Notes under the pieces: generated by a model | Told to the model about the DNA's origin: nothing | The model's input: only the letters and a program-made list of their open reading frames with translations | The model's database searches: none | Program-made: the position numbers and the translations under genes | Shown here: positions 8,960 to 18,001 of the stretch, in pieces | How the letters are laid out: each line of letters starts with the position of its first letter | Numbering within the stretch: position 1 is the stretch's first letter | Assembly: GCF_030732985.1 (NCBI RefSeq) | Contig: NZ_JASHJX010000012.1 | Coordinates: 23,253 to 87,252 of the forward strand | DNA: 64,000 nucleotides | Direction of reading: 5' to 3' | Origin: Nioella sp. MMSF_3534 | Lineage (GTDB): Bacteria; Pseudomonadota; Alphaproteobacteria; Rhodobacterales; Rhodobacteraceae

Positions 8960-9970
8960 ATGACTAATTCGATCAATCGACGCGGATTGCTTGCTGCGGC
9001 AGGCGGCATCGCTTTCGCCTTGTCCGTGACCTCACCGGGTTTTGCGCAGGATCCTGACTTTCTGAATATCGGCGGTGGCCCGAGCGGTGGCACCTTCAAC
9101 GTGGTCGCAACCGGCCTTGGCGATCTGTTGCGCGGCGAGTTCGCCGACAGCATCATCGGCGTGCAACCCGGCGGATCCGGCCCCAACCTGTTGCGGGTGT
9201 CGTCGGGCGATGTCGATCTGGGCATCACCTCAGCCAGCAACGCGGCGGATGCCTGGGCCGGGCGCGACCCGGCGACACCTGACAGCCCGATCCAGAATGT
9301 GCGCGGGCTGATGACCTTCTTCCCGAGCGCGATCCAGATCTGGGTCGATGCCGAGTCCGACATTCACTCGGTCGAGGATCTGGTCGGTCGCCAGATCAGC
9401 GCCGGCCAGCCCGGCCAGACATCGTGGCTGGCCTTCAACAACCTGCTGTCGGTCTATGACATGAGCATCGAGGATATCGAGGCCGGTGGCGGCCAAGTGC
9501 ATCCGCTGAGTTGGGCGGAATCGCAAAGCGCCTTGCGGGACGGTCAGCTGGATGCGGTGATGTGGGTTGCTCTGTATCCCCATTCCACGGTTCTGGCGAC
9601 CGAAACGGCGCGTGAGATCCGGGTGCTGTCGCTGGATGAGGAGCGTGTGGCGGAATACCTGGACCTGCACGGTTCGGGCTTCGCGGAAGTGACATTGCCC
9701 GTGGGGCTCTATCAAGGCCAGAGCGAACCGGCCCTGACCGTGGGGACCACGACCTTCCTGTTCGCCTCCGACGACATGAGCGACGACACGGCTTACCGGG
9801 TGACCTCTGCAATCTGGAACAATCTCGACCGGTTCCAGCAGACCCATGCCCTGCTGCAATATATCGAGCAGGACACCGCAGGACGTGGCATGTTCGTGCC
9901 GATCCACCCCGGCGCGGCCCGGTTCTATGAAGAGCAGGGCATCCCGATGGATGAGCCTCGCCTCGACTAA
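8960..9970 (+). CDS. TAXI-family TRAP transporter solute-binding protein
   Basis: A 336-residue periplasmic binding protein. Its signal region NRRGLLAAAGGIAFALSV has a twin-arginine-like start and an AxA-type cleavage area (GFAQDP). The mature part opens with IGGGPSGGTFNVVATGLGDLL and continues GVQPGGSGPNLLRVSSGDVDLGI, the hallmark of TAXI binding proteins, which deliver organic or amino acids to a fused TRAP permease. The start is fixed by AGGAGG at 8947. The permease gene follows after a strong hairpin, and RidA after that, so the substrate may be nitrogenous; this is inference. Confidence 0.88.
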   Translation: MTNSINRRGLLAAAGGIAFALSVTSPGFAQDPDFLNIGGGPSGGTFNVVATGLGDLLRGEFADSIIGVQPGGSGPNLLRVSSGDVDLGITSASNAADAWAGRDPATPDSPIQNVRGLMTFFPSAIQIWVDAESDIHSVEDLVGRQISAGQPGQTSWLAFNNLLSVYDMSIEDIEAGGGQVHPLSWAESQSALRDGQLDAVMWVALYPHSTVLATETAREIRVLSLDEERVAEYLDLHGSGFAEVTLPVGLYQGQSEPALTVGTTTFLFASDDMSDDTAYRVTSAIWNNLDRFQQTHALLQYIEQDTAGRGMFVPIHPGAARFYEEQGIPMDEPRLD

Positions 9971-9979
9971 GACACCTCC

Positions 9980-10016
9980 GGTCACGAGCGGTGATGCTCT
10001 ATCGCCGCTCGTGACC
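9980..10016 (+). terminator. Intercistronic hairpin between binding-protein and permease genes
   Basis: Perfect 12-base stem GGTCACGAGCGG / CCGCTCGTGACC with a 13-base loop, beginning 9 bases after the TAXI stop codon. There is no U-tract, so it more likely protects the upstream transcript end or attenuates expression than terminates fully. This would give more binding protein than permease. Confidence 0.6.
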
Positions 10017-10088
10017 TCTGCCCCCCTGATGTCCGATGTTTACGGCTGGCGGGCCAGTGATGCCCGCAGCGAAGCTTAGGTGACCCCA

Positions 10089-11975
10089 ATGCCCATCCCC
10101 CTGGAAAGAACGGTGACGGTGCTGGCGGTGGCGATGGCGCTATTCCATCTTCTCGTCGCCTCGCCCCTGACCCTGTTTCCCGATCTGATCGTGCGCGGGA
10201 CACATCTGCTTCTGGCGCTGGTGATCGGCTTCCTGATCTATGGCATGAAGGGAGGTGCGGTTCGGAAGGCGATCGACCTCGCCCTGATCGCGCTTTCGGT
10301 CGTCTGCCTGGGCTACCTTGTCGTCAATCACGCGTCGATCGTAGTGCGCCCGCCATGGACGCGGGACGCGACGCCGATTGAGCTTTTCGTCGCAATCGGC
10401 ACCATCGTGGTGGTGCTGGAACTGACCCGGCGCGCACTTGGCATGGCGATAACGGCGCTGTGCCTGATCTTCATTCTCTACGGCTTCATCGGACCGGAAC
10501 TGCGCCATATCGGATTTCTCAGACCGCTGGCCCATAGCGGCGTGGACCTCAACGAGTTCGTGGACCAGATGTATTTCAGCTTCGAAGGCATCTTCGGGGT
10601 CGCGCTTGGGGTGTCCACCAGTTTCATCTTTCTCTTCGTGGTATTCGGCGCGCTTTTGCAGGTGATCGGCGGCGGTGATTTCTTCGTCAATGTCACCAAG
10701 GCCGCGACCGGCGCAACGCGGGGCGGACCGGCCAAGATGGCCGTGGTGGCCAGTGCCCTGATGGGCATGATGTCGGGCAGTTCCGTGGCCAATGTCGCGA
10801 CCACCGGGGCGATCACCATCCCGATGATGAAGAAACTCGGCTACCCCAAGACCTTCGCGGGCGCTGTCGAGGCGGTGGCATCGACCGGTGGGCAGATCAC
10901 GCCGCCGATCATGGGCGCCGCCGCCTTCCTGATGGCGGCAATTCTGGGCATCAACTATCAGGAGGTGATCACCGCCGCCGCATTGCCTGCGGTTCTGTTC
11001 TTCCTGTCGCTGTTCGTGGCGGTCCACTGGGAAGCGCTCAAGCATGGATTGCAGCCGCTGGAACGCGTCGAAAAAGGCGCGACCATGCGGGAATTCGCGG
11101 CGGGCTGGACCTTCATCTTGCCCCTGGTCGTCATCACCACGTTCCTGATGATGGGCTACACCCCCAGCCTTTCGGCCTTCTACGGCGTGGTGGCAACGCT
11201 GGTGACGCCGTTCCTGCGGCGCTCGACCTGGGTGTCGCCCATGGTGCTGGCCGAGGGGCTGAACCTCGGGGCCCGCGCCGCCGTGACGGTCGCCATTGCC
11301 TGCGCCTCGGCGGGGATCATTGTGGGCATCGTCCAGATTTCGGGGCTCGGGTTCCGCTTTAGCAGCCTTGTCATCGCCTTTGCCAATGGCAATCTCTACG
11401 CCGCGCTGTTCCTTGCGATGATCGCGGCCTTCATTTTCGGCATGGGGATGCCGACGACGCCCGCCTATATCATCCAGGCCACGCTGGTCGCCCCCGCGCT
11501 GGTCGAGCTTGGTGCAACGCCGCTGTCGGCGCATCTGTTCGTGTTCTACTATGCTGTTCTGGGTCAGATCACCCCGCCCGTCGCGGTGGCGGCCTTCGCG
11601 GCCGCGCCGATAGCCGGGTCGAGTTCCACCTCTGTTGGATGGCGTGCCTTCGCATTGGGCATGCCCGCCTATGTCATCCCCTTCCTGTTCGTCGCCAATC
11701 CGGTGCTACTGGGGCAGGGCGGATGGGGAGAGCTGCTGGAGGTGCTGTCAAGATCGGCCGCCGCCATCGTGTGCCTGTCCATTGCCCTGACCGGGTGGCT
11801 TGGCGGCCGGGGACTTGGCTGGATCGGCCGGGGCCTGCTGATGCTCGCGGCGGCCCTGCTGATCGCCCCGAACCATGTGCTGAGCGCAGTCGCCATCGTC
11901 CTGTGTATCGCTGTCTGGTCGATCCAGTGGTCGGGCTGGTCCCTGCATCGCCTGAAAGGAGAGCCCCGTGACTGA
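10089..11975 (+). CDS. TRAP transporter fused permease (4TM+12TM, TAXI type)
   Basis: A ~628-residue membrane protein joining the small (DctQ-like) and large (DctM-like) TRAP subunits. About four spans near the N-terminus (AVAMALFHLLVASPLTLF onward) are followed by the DctM domain with GLMSGSSVANVATTG-like text (MGMMSGSSVANVATTGAI) and GMGMPTTPAYII, both diagnostic for TRAP large subunits. It imports the ligand of the TAXI protein using a cation gradient. An in-frame GTG at 10080 is possible, but AGGTGA lies at the right distance from ATG 10089. The last 8 bases overlap the RidA gene, indicating co-translation. Confidence 0.9.
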   Translation: MPIPLERTVTVLAVAMALFHLLVASPLTLFPDLIVRGTHLLLALVIGFLIYGMKGGAVRKAIDLALIALSVVCLGYLVVNHASIVVRPPWTRDATPIELFVAIGTIVVVLELTRRALGMAITALCLIFILYGFIGPELRHIGFLRPLAHSGVDLNEFVDQMYFSFEGIFGVALGVSTSFIFLFVVFGALLQVIGGGDFFVNVTKAATGATRGGPAKMAVVASALMGMMSGSSVANVATTGAITIPMMKKLGYPKTFAGAVEAVASTGGQITPPIMGAAAFLMAAILGINYQEVITAAALPAVLFFLSLFVAVHWEALKHGLQPLERVEKGATMREFAAGWTFILPLVVITTFLMMGYTPSLSAFYGVVATLVTPFLRRSTWVSPMVLAEGLNLGARAAVTVAIACASAGIIVGIVQISGLGFRFSSLVIAFANGNLYAALFLAMIAAFIFGMGMPTTPAYIIQATLVAPALVELGATPLSAHLFVFYYAVLGQITPPVAVAAFAAAPIAGSSSTSVGWRAFALGMPAYVIPFLFVANPVLLGQGGWGELLEVLSRSAAAIVCLSIALTGWLGGRGLGWIGRGLLMLAAALLIAPNHVLSAVAIVLCIAVWSIQWSGWSLHRLKGEPRD

Positions 11976-12495
11976 GCCGAACCCAAGCCGGATGAGGACA
12001 ATGCTGACGGGCTCTCGCGGTGATCTTGCCGCTGTCGCGGGTCGCTTGCCCGAACCGGAAGGGACGCAATACCCCTATGAGCTGGTGATCATCGACGGCA
12101 CGACTGCCTTTCTGGCCGGTCAGATCCCGAAGCAGGCAGGGCAGCTTGCGGTTGTCGGCAAGGTCGGCATCGAGGTCGGTTGCACCGAGGCCGCCATGGC
12201 CGCGCGCATCTGTGCGGAACAGGCGCTGGCCTGGTTGAACCACTCGGCGGGCGGGCTGGAGAACCTGAGACGGATTCTGCGACTGACCTGCTATATCGCC
12301 CATGATGACGGGTTTCAGGACATATCGGCGGTTGCCGACGGTGCCTCCACCTACCTGATCGAGATGCTCGGCGACCGGGGGCGGCACACGCGGTCCGTGA
12401 TCGGCGTGAAAAGCCTGCCCCGCAATGCGCCGGTTCTGGTCGAGGTGACGGCCTCTCTGATGTCGCCGGTCCGGGTCGATGCCATGGGCGGATGA
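11968..12495 (+). CDS. RidA/YjgF-family protein
   Basis: A 175-residue Rid-superfamily protein starting with GTG inside the end of the permease gene (GTGACTGA overlap, GAAAGGAG just upstream). RidA enzymes hydrolyse reactive 2-imino acids made by PLP enzymes or amino-acid oxidases. The core motifs are FLAGQIPKQ, the helix with LAWLNHSAGGLENLRRILRLTCYI, and the C-terminal VLVEVTASLM strand. It is longer than minimal RidA (~128 aa) because of N- and C-terminal extensions. Co-translation with a TRAP permease suggests that the imported solute yields an imine or enamine intermediate. Confidence 0.82.
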   Translation: MTEPNPSRMRTMLTGSRGDLAAVAGRLPEPEGTQYPYELVIIDGTTAFLAGQIPKQAGQLAVVGKVGIEVGCTEAAMAARICAEQALAWLNHSAGGLENLRRILRLTCYIAHDDGFQDISAVADGASTYLIEMLGDRGRHTRSVIGVKSLPRNAPVLVEVTASLMSPVRVDAMGG

Positions 12496-12496
12496 G

Positions 12497-12538
12497 CCAA
12501 GGCGAACAGGAAGGCAGTTCCAAGCACTTCCTTCTTGG
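12497..12538. terminator. Possible bidirectional terminator between RidA and glxA
   Basis: Nested inverted repeats (CCAAG/CTTGG outside, AGGAAG/CTTCCT inside) fill the 43 bases between two convergent genes. The stem is interrupted and lacks a clear T-tract. Confidence 0.35.
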
Positions 12539-13579
12539 TTACTGCCGAAGAGAGAATGCCGGGCGCGTGAACGCGCTGGCTGTTTGGCCATGCGTCGGCC
12601 CGGTGTCGCGGAAGGCCACGTTGTTGCGGCGATCCTCAAACGGCGACAGACCGAAGACGGACCTGTAATTCTTCGACAGCTGAGAGGCATTCGTGCATCC
12701 GACCTCGATGGCGATATCGTTGATGGGCCGCGTCGAAAACCGCACCAGCTGCCGTGCGGCCTTCATCCGAAGCGTGCGGTAATAGACGGACGGGCTTTGC
12801 CCCGTGGCGCTTTTGAACCGGCGTTCCAGCTGACGCTGTGACATGTTCATGCGGTCTGCCACTTCGGCGATGCTGATCGTGTCCTCGATATGGTCATTCA
12901 GCAGCGCGATCGCCCTGCGCACGGGTTCCGGCACGCAATCTATGGTGCTGTCGGCGTACAATGTCGGCACCCGTTGCTGCACGCCGGTGCTGCGGATGAT
13001 CGGATGCTGGAACCAGCAGGCCACCTCGGTGGACACATCCGGGCCGAGCCGGTCCCCGATCAGATGCAGCATCAGGTCGAACGCCGCCGCCGAGCCGGAG
13101 GCGGTCTGGCGGGCGCGATCCACCACGATCACCTCGTCGGAGGACTCGATGGCCGGGAACTCGGCCACGAACGCGGCGCGATAGCACCAATGCACGCTGA
13201 CCCGGTGATCGTTCAGAAGACCAGCACGCGCCAGCGGGAAAACACCGCCACTGATCGCCCCGAGCACCGACCCGTGCCGCGCCAGATGCCGCAGCCGGCC
13301 TTGGCTGGCGGATCTGCTTGCAAACGCGCTGTCCGGGGCGCTGAGAACGAACAGGTAGTCCAGCCCCGCCACGTCGGGCAGGGCGCAGTCGGCATCGAAG
13401 CCAACCCGCGCGCTGGACCGGACCGCCCCACCATCCTCGCTGACAAGGCACCAGTCGAAGATCTTGCGTTCGGCGATCTCGTTGGCCACCCGCAGGGGCT
13501 CGATCGCCGAGGTCAGACAGGCCATCGGAAAGCCCGGCAGCAGCAGGAAGCCGAAGCGAATTGGCTTTTCTCGGGGCAT
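12539..13579 (-). CDS. glxA: GlxA-family AraC-type transcriptional regulator
   Basis: A 346-residue regulator. The N-terminal DJ-1/PfpI-like amidotransferase-fold domain (RFGFLLLPGFPMACLTSAIEPLRVANE) senses a ligand, and a C-terminal AraC double HTH (ISIAEVADRMNMSQRQLERRFKSATGQSPSVYYR) binds DNA. This is the architecture of GlxA, GbdR and CdhR, which act in amine, betaine and carnitine metabolism. The gene lies 29 bases after the GS-III-like gene on the same strand, at the end of a glxB-glxC-glxD-glnT series. The same set and regulator type is known from rhizobia, which supports the symbol. Confidence 0.85.
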   Translation of the reverse strand: MPREKPIRFGFLLLPGFPMACLTSAIEPLRVANEIAERKIFDWCLVSEDGGAVRSSARVGFDADCALPDVAGLDYLFVLSAPDSAFASRSASQGRLRHLARHGSVLGAISGGVFPLARAGLLNDHRVSVHWCYRAAFVAEFPAIESSDEVIVVDRARQTASGSAAAFDLMLHLIGDRLGPDVSTEVACWFQHPIIRSTGVQQRVPTLYADSTIDCVPEPVRRAIALLNDHIEDTISIAEVADRMNMSQRQLERRFKSATGQSPSVYYRTLRMKAARQLVRFSTRPINDIAIEVGCTNASQLSKNYRSVFGLSPFEDRRNNVAFRDTGPTHGQTASAFTRPAFSLRQ

Positions 13580-13608
13580 GGGCCTTGCGTTCCTCCCAGA
13601 TTGCCGGA

Positions 13609-14937
13609 TCAGATATCCAGCGTATTATCCTTTTCCCATCGGCTGAAATGGGACACGAAGTCGTTCCATTCCTGGTGCTTGAGCTTCAGGAAAGCCGCCG
13701 AGAACTCTTCGCCCATGGCCGCCTTCAACCCCTTGTCGCGGTCAAAGGCGCGCAGGGCGTCCAGCATGTTCAGCGGCAGTTTCGGCGCACCGCGCACCTT
13801 GTGGCCTTCGGCATACATGTCGATGTCGTATCGCTTGCCGGGGTCGGCCTCCTTGCGGATGCCGTCGAGGCCCGCCGCGATGATCACCGCTTGCAGCAGG
13901 TAGGGGTTTGCCGCGCCATCGGGCAGGCGCAGTTCGAACCGGCCGGGGCCGGGCACGCGGACCATATGGGTGCGGTTGTTGCCGGTCCATGTCACGGTAT
14001 TGGGCGCCCATGTGGCCCCCGACATGGTGCGCGGTGCATTGATGCGCTTGTAGCTGTTCACCGTCGGGTTGGTGATCGCGGCCAATGCGCTGGCGTGGCG
14101 CATGATGCCGCCCAGGAAATGCTTGCCGGGGGCCGACAGCCCAACTTCGCCGGTCGGCCCGTCGCCTTCACCCGCAAAGGCATTCGTGGTGGCCGCATCG
14201 CCCGGCGCATCCCAGACCGAGACATGCACATGGCAGCCATTGCCGGTCAGCCCCTCGACCGGCTTGGGCATGAAGGTCGCGCGCAGCCCGTGTTTCTCGG
14301 CCACCGACTTGACCATGAACTTGAAGAAGCTGTGCTTGTCGGCGGTGGCCAGCACATCGTCAAATTCCCAGTTCATCTCGAACTGGCCATTCGCGTCCTC
14401 GTGGTCGTTCTGGTAGGGGCCCCAGCCAAGGTCCAGCATGTAATCGCAGATCTCGCGCACCACGTCATAGCGGCGCATCACGGCCTGCTGGTCATAACAG
14501 GGCTTGGCGGCGGTGTCGTATTCGTCGGAAATCTGCTCGCCATCGGCGGTGAGCAGGAAGAACTCGGCTTCCACTCCGGTTTTGACATGCAGCCCCATCT
14601 CGGCGGCCTCGGCAATCAACCGGCGCAGCACATTGCGCGGGGCCTGGGCAACGTCTTCGCCCTCCATCACGCAGTTGGAGGCGACCCAGGCGACCTCGGG
14701 CTTCCAGGGCAGTTGGATGACGGAGGACGGGTCCGGCACCGCCAGCATGTCGGGATGGGCGGGCGTCATGTCGAGCCATGTGGCAAAGCCCGCAAAGCCC
14801 GCGCCATCCGCCTGCATGTCGGCAATCGCCTGCGCGGGCACCAGTTTCGCCCGCTGGCCGCCGAAAAGGTCGGTGAAGGAGATCATGAAATATTTGATGC
14901 CGCGCTCTGCTGCGTAGGCTGCCAGATCAAGTGTCAT
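13609..14937 (-). CDS. GlnT/GmaS-type glutamine synthetase homologue, candidate gamma-glutamylmethylamide synthetase
   Basis: A 442-residue member of the type III glutamate-ammonia ligase group. The beta-grasp N-terminus (YFMISFTDLFGGQRAKLVP) is followed by the catalytic barrel with GVEAEFFLL, DHEDANGQFEMNW, GNGCHVHVS and the late NRTHMVRVPGPGRFELRLPDGAANPYLLQAV. In methylotrophs and roseobacters the homologue GmaS joins glutamate and methylamine, with ATP, to gamma-glutamylmethylamide. In rhizobia the homologue beside glxBCD is GlnT, a low-activity glutamine synthetase. Adjacent N-methylglutamate-synthase-like genes favour GmaS, but sequence reading alone cannot separate the two. It lies 76 bases downstream of glxD. 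Confidence 0.82.
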   Translation of the reverse strand: MTLDLAAYAAERGIKYFMISFTDLFGGQRAKLVPAQAIADMQADGAGFAGFATWLDMTPAHPDMLAVPDPSSVIQLPWKPEVAWVASNCVMEGEDVAQAPRNVLRRLIAEAAEMGLHVKTGVEAEFFLLTADGEQISDEYDTAAKPCYDQQAVMRRYDVVREICDYMLDLGWGPYQNDHEDANGQFEMNWEFDDVLATADKHSFFKFMVKSVAEKHGLRATFMPKPVEGLTGNGCHVHVSVWDAPGDAATTNAFAGEGDGPTGEVGLSAPGKHFLGGIMRHASALAAITNPTVNSYKRINAPRTMSGATWAPNTVTWTGNNRTHMVRVPGPGRFELRLPDGAANPYLLQAVIIAAGLDGIRKEADPGKRYDIDMYAEGHKVRGAPKLPLNMLDALRAFDRDKGLKAAMGEEFSAAFLKLKHQEWNDFVSHFSRWEKDNTLDI

Positions 14938-15013
14938 GTCGTCTTTTCCCGTTTCCCTGTTGCTGTCTTTATGCGTGAAAACGGCGCGAGGTCACACCCC
15001 GCGCCGCCTTGTA

Positions 15014-16357
15014 TCAGTATCCGCTGCCCGGTTTGCCGGGGTACCAGTCCGTTCCCGCCAGAGGCACCTGTGCCATGGCGGCGGCCTCCATCGTCAGGGC
15101 GCAAAGGTCCTCCGGTTCCAGATTGTGCAGGTGGTTGTGGCCGCAGGCCCGCGCGATGGTCTGCGCCTCCAGCGTCATGACCTTGAGGTAGTTGCGTAGC
15201 CGCCGCCCCCCTTCGACCGGGTCGAGCCGCTTGGCCAGTTCCGGGTCCTGCGTGGTGATGCCCGCCGGGTCCAGCCCCTCGTGCCAGTCGTCATAAGCGC
15301 CGGTGGTGGTGCCAAGCTTTTGGTATTCGTCTTCCCATTTCGGGTCATTGTCGCCAAGGGCGACCAGTGCGGCGGTGCCGATGGCAACCGCATCCGCGCC
15401 AAGCGCCAGCGCTTTGGCCACATCGGCCCCGGTGCGGATGCCGCCAGAGACCACAAGCTGAACCTCGCGGTGCAACCCCAGATCCTGCAAGGCACGCACG
15501 GCGGGGCGGATGCAGGCCAGCGTCGGCAGGCCCACATGTTCGATGAACACATCCTGCGTTGCGGCGGTGCCGCCCTGCATCCCGTCCAGAACCACTACGT
15601 CAGCGCCCGCTTTCACCGCCAAGGCAGTGTCGAAATAAGGCCGGGTGCCGCCGACTTTCACATAGATCGGCACCCGCCAGCCGGTGATTTCGCGCAGTTC
15701 GAGGATCTTGATTTCCAGATCATCCGGCCCGGTCCAATCCGGGTGACGACAGGCCGACCGCTGGTCGATCCCCTTGGGCAGGGTCCGCATCTCGGCCACC
15801 CGGTCGCTGATCTTCTGGCCAAGCAGCATGCCTCCGCCGCCGGGTTTTGCGCCCTGTCCAACGACGATTTCAATGGCATCGGCCTTGCGCAGGTCATCGG
15901 GGTTCATCCCGTAGCGCGAGGGCAGGTATTGATAGACCAGCTTGCTGGAATGGCCGCGTTCCTCGGGCGTCATGCCGCCGTCGCCGGTGGTGGTGGAGGT
16001 GCCAGCGGCACTCGCCCCGCGCCCGAGCGCCTCTTTCGCCTGCGCCGATAGCGCGCCGAAGCTCATCCCCGCGATTGTGATCGGGATATCGAGCTTGATA
16101 GGGTTCTTGGCGAAGCGGGTGCCTAGGGTCACCGAGGTGTCGCAGCGTTCCCGGTAGCCTTCCAGCGGGTAGCGCGACACCGACGCGCCAAGGAACAGCA
16201 GGTCGTCGAAATGTGGCACCCGCCGTTTCGCACCACCGCCGCGGATGTCATAGATGCCGGTTGCCGCCGCGCGGCGGATTTCGGCGTTGATCGGGTTGGA
16301 AAACGTCGCCGACTGGATGGGGACGGTGCGGGGGATCTTGTGGTCTTGATCGCTCAT
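15014..16357 (-). CDS. glxD: FMN-binding glutamate-synthase-like subunit (GlxD/MgsC)
   Basis: A 447-residue protein covering the FMN/synthase domain of glutamate synthase. Visible motifs are the start of the barrel AGMSFGALSAQAKEALGRGA, GEGG-like TGDGGMTPEE, GQGAKPGGGGMLLGQKIS (GltS signature) and the flavin-phosphate motif VVSGGIRTGADVAKALALGADAVAIGTAAL. With GlxB and GlxC it would form N-methylglutamate synthase (MgsABC), moving methylamine or an amino group onto glutamate or 2-oxoglutarate. The frame is longer upstream, but MSDQDHKIPRTVP is the family start. It lies 11 bases after glxC. Confidence 0.85.
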   Translation of the reverse strand: MSDQDHKIPRTVPIQSATFSNPINAEIRRAAATGIYDIRGGGAKRRVPHFDDLLFLGASVSRYPLEGYRERCDTSVTLGTRFAKNPIKLDIPITIAGMSFGALSAQAKEALGRGASAAGTSTTTGDGGMTPEERGHSSKLVYQYLPSRYGMNPDDLRKADAIEIVVGQGAKPGGGGMLLGQKISDRVAEMRTLPKGIDQRSACRHPDWTGPDDLEIKILELREITGWRVPIYVKVGGTRPYFDTALAVKAGADVVVLDGMQGGTAATQDVFIEHVGLPTLACIRPAVRALQDLGLHREVQLVVSGGIRTGADVAKALALGADAVAIGTAALVALGDNDPKWEDEYQKLGTTTGAYDDWHEGLDPAGITTQDPELAKRLDPVEGGRRLRNYLKVMTLEAQTIARACGHNHLHNLEPEDLCALTMEAAAMAQVPLAGTDWYPGKPGSGY

Positions 16358-16368
16358 GGTCCTCGTCC

Positions 16369-17046
16369 TCAATAGGCGTTGTCGATGTCGAAATTGTAAA
16401 GCTTGCGGGCCGAGCCGTAGCGGCGGAAGTCCTCCGGCTTGGCGTCCACTCCTGCGCGGGTCAACAGGTCTGACAGAAGATCCAGATGTTCGGGGCGCAT
16501 TTCCTTCTCGATGCAATCCGCGCCGAGGCTTTTCACCGATCCGCGCACGAAAAGCCGCGCCTCATAGAGCGAATCCCCAAGCGCATCGCCCGCATCGCCG
16601 CAGACAACCAGATTGCCCGCCTGTGCCATGAAGGCCGACATGTGGCCGATATTGCCCTGCACCACGATGTCGATCCCCTTCATGGAGATCCCGCAGCGAG
16701 ACGAGGCGTTGCCCTTGATCACCAGAAGCCCGCCATGCCCGGTGGCCCCTGCATATTGGCTGGCATCGCCCTCGACGATCACCGATCCCGACATCATGTT
16801 TTCGGCAACGCCCGGCCCGACGGAGCCTTCCACGTGCACGGTCGCCTGCTGGTTCATGCCGGCACAGTAATAACCGGTATGGCCCTTCACGGTCACTTCA
16901 ATGGGTGCGTCCAGCCCCACGGCAAGCGCGTGGCTGCCACGGGGGTTCAAGATCTCCCACGCGGTCTGGTTGTCGCCGCCTTTCTGCGCCTGAAGGGTTG
17001 CGTTCAACTCGCGCAGCGAGGTGTTGGCTAGGTCGATCTGGCTCAT
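16369..17046 (-). CDS. glxC: GXGXG-domain glutamate-synthase-like subunit (GlxC/MgsB)
   Basis: A 225-residue protein equivalent to the C-terminal beta-helix domain of glutamate synthase. It shows the repeating G-x-x-G pattern (VKGHTGYYCAGMNQ, GSVGPGVAENMMSGSVIVEG, GATGHGGLLVIKGNASSRCG). In the fused GltB protein this domain organises the tunnel between amidotransferase and synthase sites; here it is a separate subunit of the three-part MgsABC/GlxBCD enzyme. Its ATG is one base past the glxB stop codon (TGAGATG arrangement), implying translational coupling. Confidence 0.85.
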   Translation of the reverse strand: MSQIDLANTSLRELNATLQAQKGGDNQTAWEILNPRGSHALAVGLDAPIEVTVKGHTGYYCAGMNQQATVHVEGSVGPGVAENMMSGSVIVEGDASQYAGATGHGGLLVIKGNASSRCGISMKGIDIVVQGNIGHMSAFMAQAGNLVVCGDAGDALGDSLYEARLFVRGSVKSLGADCIEKEMRPEHLDLLSDLLTRAGVDAKPEDFRRYGSARKLYNFDIDNAY

Positions 17047-17047
17047 C

Positions 17048-17941
17048 TCAGTGGCTCCAGAAATAGACGGTGGCGGGCTCGGGTTCCCAGACGCGGGCGG
17101 CGTCGATGCCCGGCAGGTTCACCAGCGCGCGGTATTCGCTGCCGAAGGCGACGTATTGATCGGTCTCGGCCATGACGGCGGGTTTGCAGGCGATGGGGTC
17201 GCGGACCACGCCAAAGCCTTCCTTGGTGCCGACGACAAAGGTGAAGAACCCATCGAGATCGGTCAGCGAGGCCTCCAGCGCCTCGCCCAGGGTCGCGCCG
17301 TTCTGCATTTTCCAGGTCAGATAGGCAGCCCCCACTTCGGTGTCATTCTCGCTTTCGATCCTGACCCCCTCGCGCCGCAGCTTTCGGCGCAGGCTGTTGT
17401 GGTTGGACAGCGACCCGTTATGGACGAGGCACTGATCCGGCCCGGTGGAAAACGGATGAGCGCCTTCGGTGGTCACGGCGGACTCAGTGGCCATGCGGGT
17501 GTGGCCGATGCCATGGGTGCCGGACATGGAGGGCAGGTCGAAACGGCTGGCCACATCGCGGGGCAGGCCGACCTCTTTATAGATCTCTATCACGTCGCCA
17601 TCGCTCATCACCCGAATTCGGCCGGGACGATCCGCGATCGCGGCGCGGGCGGCCTCGACCTGATCGGCAGGCAGTTCCAGAACCGCATGGGTGTCGTTCG
17701 CGCGCAGGGTGACCGGCGCGCCCAGTGCCGCTTCAAGCTCTTCGGCCAGCGTCGCGAAATCCTGATCGGGATTGTCCGACTGCACCGTCAGCTTGGCGCG
17801 GTTTCCCGCCGCGCCATAGATGGCAATCCCGGCGCTGTCCGGCCCCCGGTCAGTCATGGTGATCAGCATTTCCGTCAGCATCGCGCCGAGCTGTGGCTCC
17901 AGCGCCTTGTCCTTCAGGAACAGTCCAACGATCCCGCACAT
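17048..17941 (-). CDS. glxB: Class II glutamine amidotransferase subunit (GlxB/MgsA)
   Basis: A 297-residue Ntn-hydrolase amidotransferase beginning MCGIVGLFLKDK, so Cys2 becomes the N-terminal nucleophile after Met removal. TMTDRGPDSAGIAIYG, a GHTRMATESAVTTEGAHPF segment and a VHNGSLSNHNSLR motif match the GltB/PurF glutaminase fold. It would release ammonia or methylamine from an amide donor and pass it to GlxD. In the N-methylglutamate pathway the donor is gamma-glutamylmethylamide. It is the first gene of the five-gene minus-strand series glxB-C-D-gmaS-glxA, preceded by GAAAGGAAG. Confidence 0.86.
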   Translation of the reverse strand: MCGIVGLFLKDKALEPQLGAMLTEMLITMTDRGPDSAGIAIYGAAGNRAKLTVQSDNPDQDFATLAEELEAALGAPVTLRANDTHAVLELPADQVEAARAAIADRPGRIRVMSDGDVIEIYKEVGLPRDVASRFDLPSMSGTHGIGHTRMATESAVTTEGAHPFSTGPDQCLVHNGSLSNHNSLRRKLRREGVRIESENDTEVGAAYLTWKMQNGATLGEALEASLTDLDGFFTFVVGTKEGFGVVRDPIACKPAVMAETDQYVAFGSEYRALVNLPGIDAARVWEPEPATVYFWSH

Positions 17942-18001
17942 CTGTGCATCTTCCTTTCAAAGAGTGGTCTGGCCGATAGGCTATCAGCAGATGGTGTCCG
18001 C

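Noticed and set aside
13561..15180. 539-aa plus-strand frame
   Set aside because: It is the complement of the GlnT/GmaS-type gene, which has intact glutamine-synthetase motifs.
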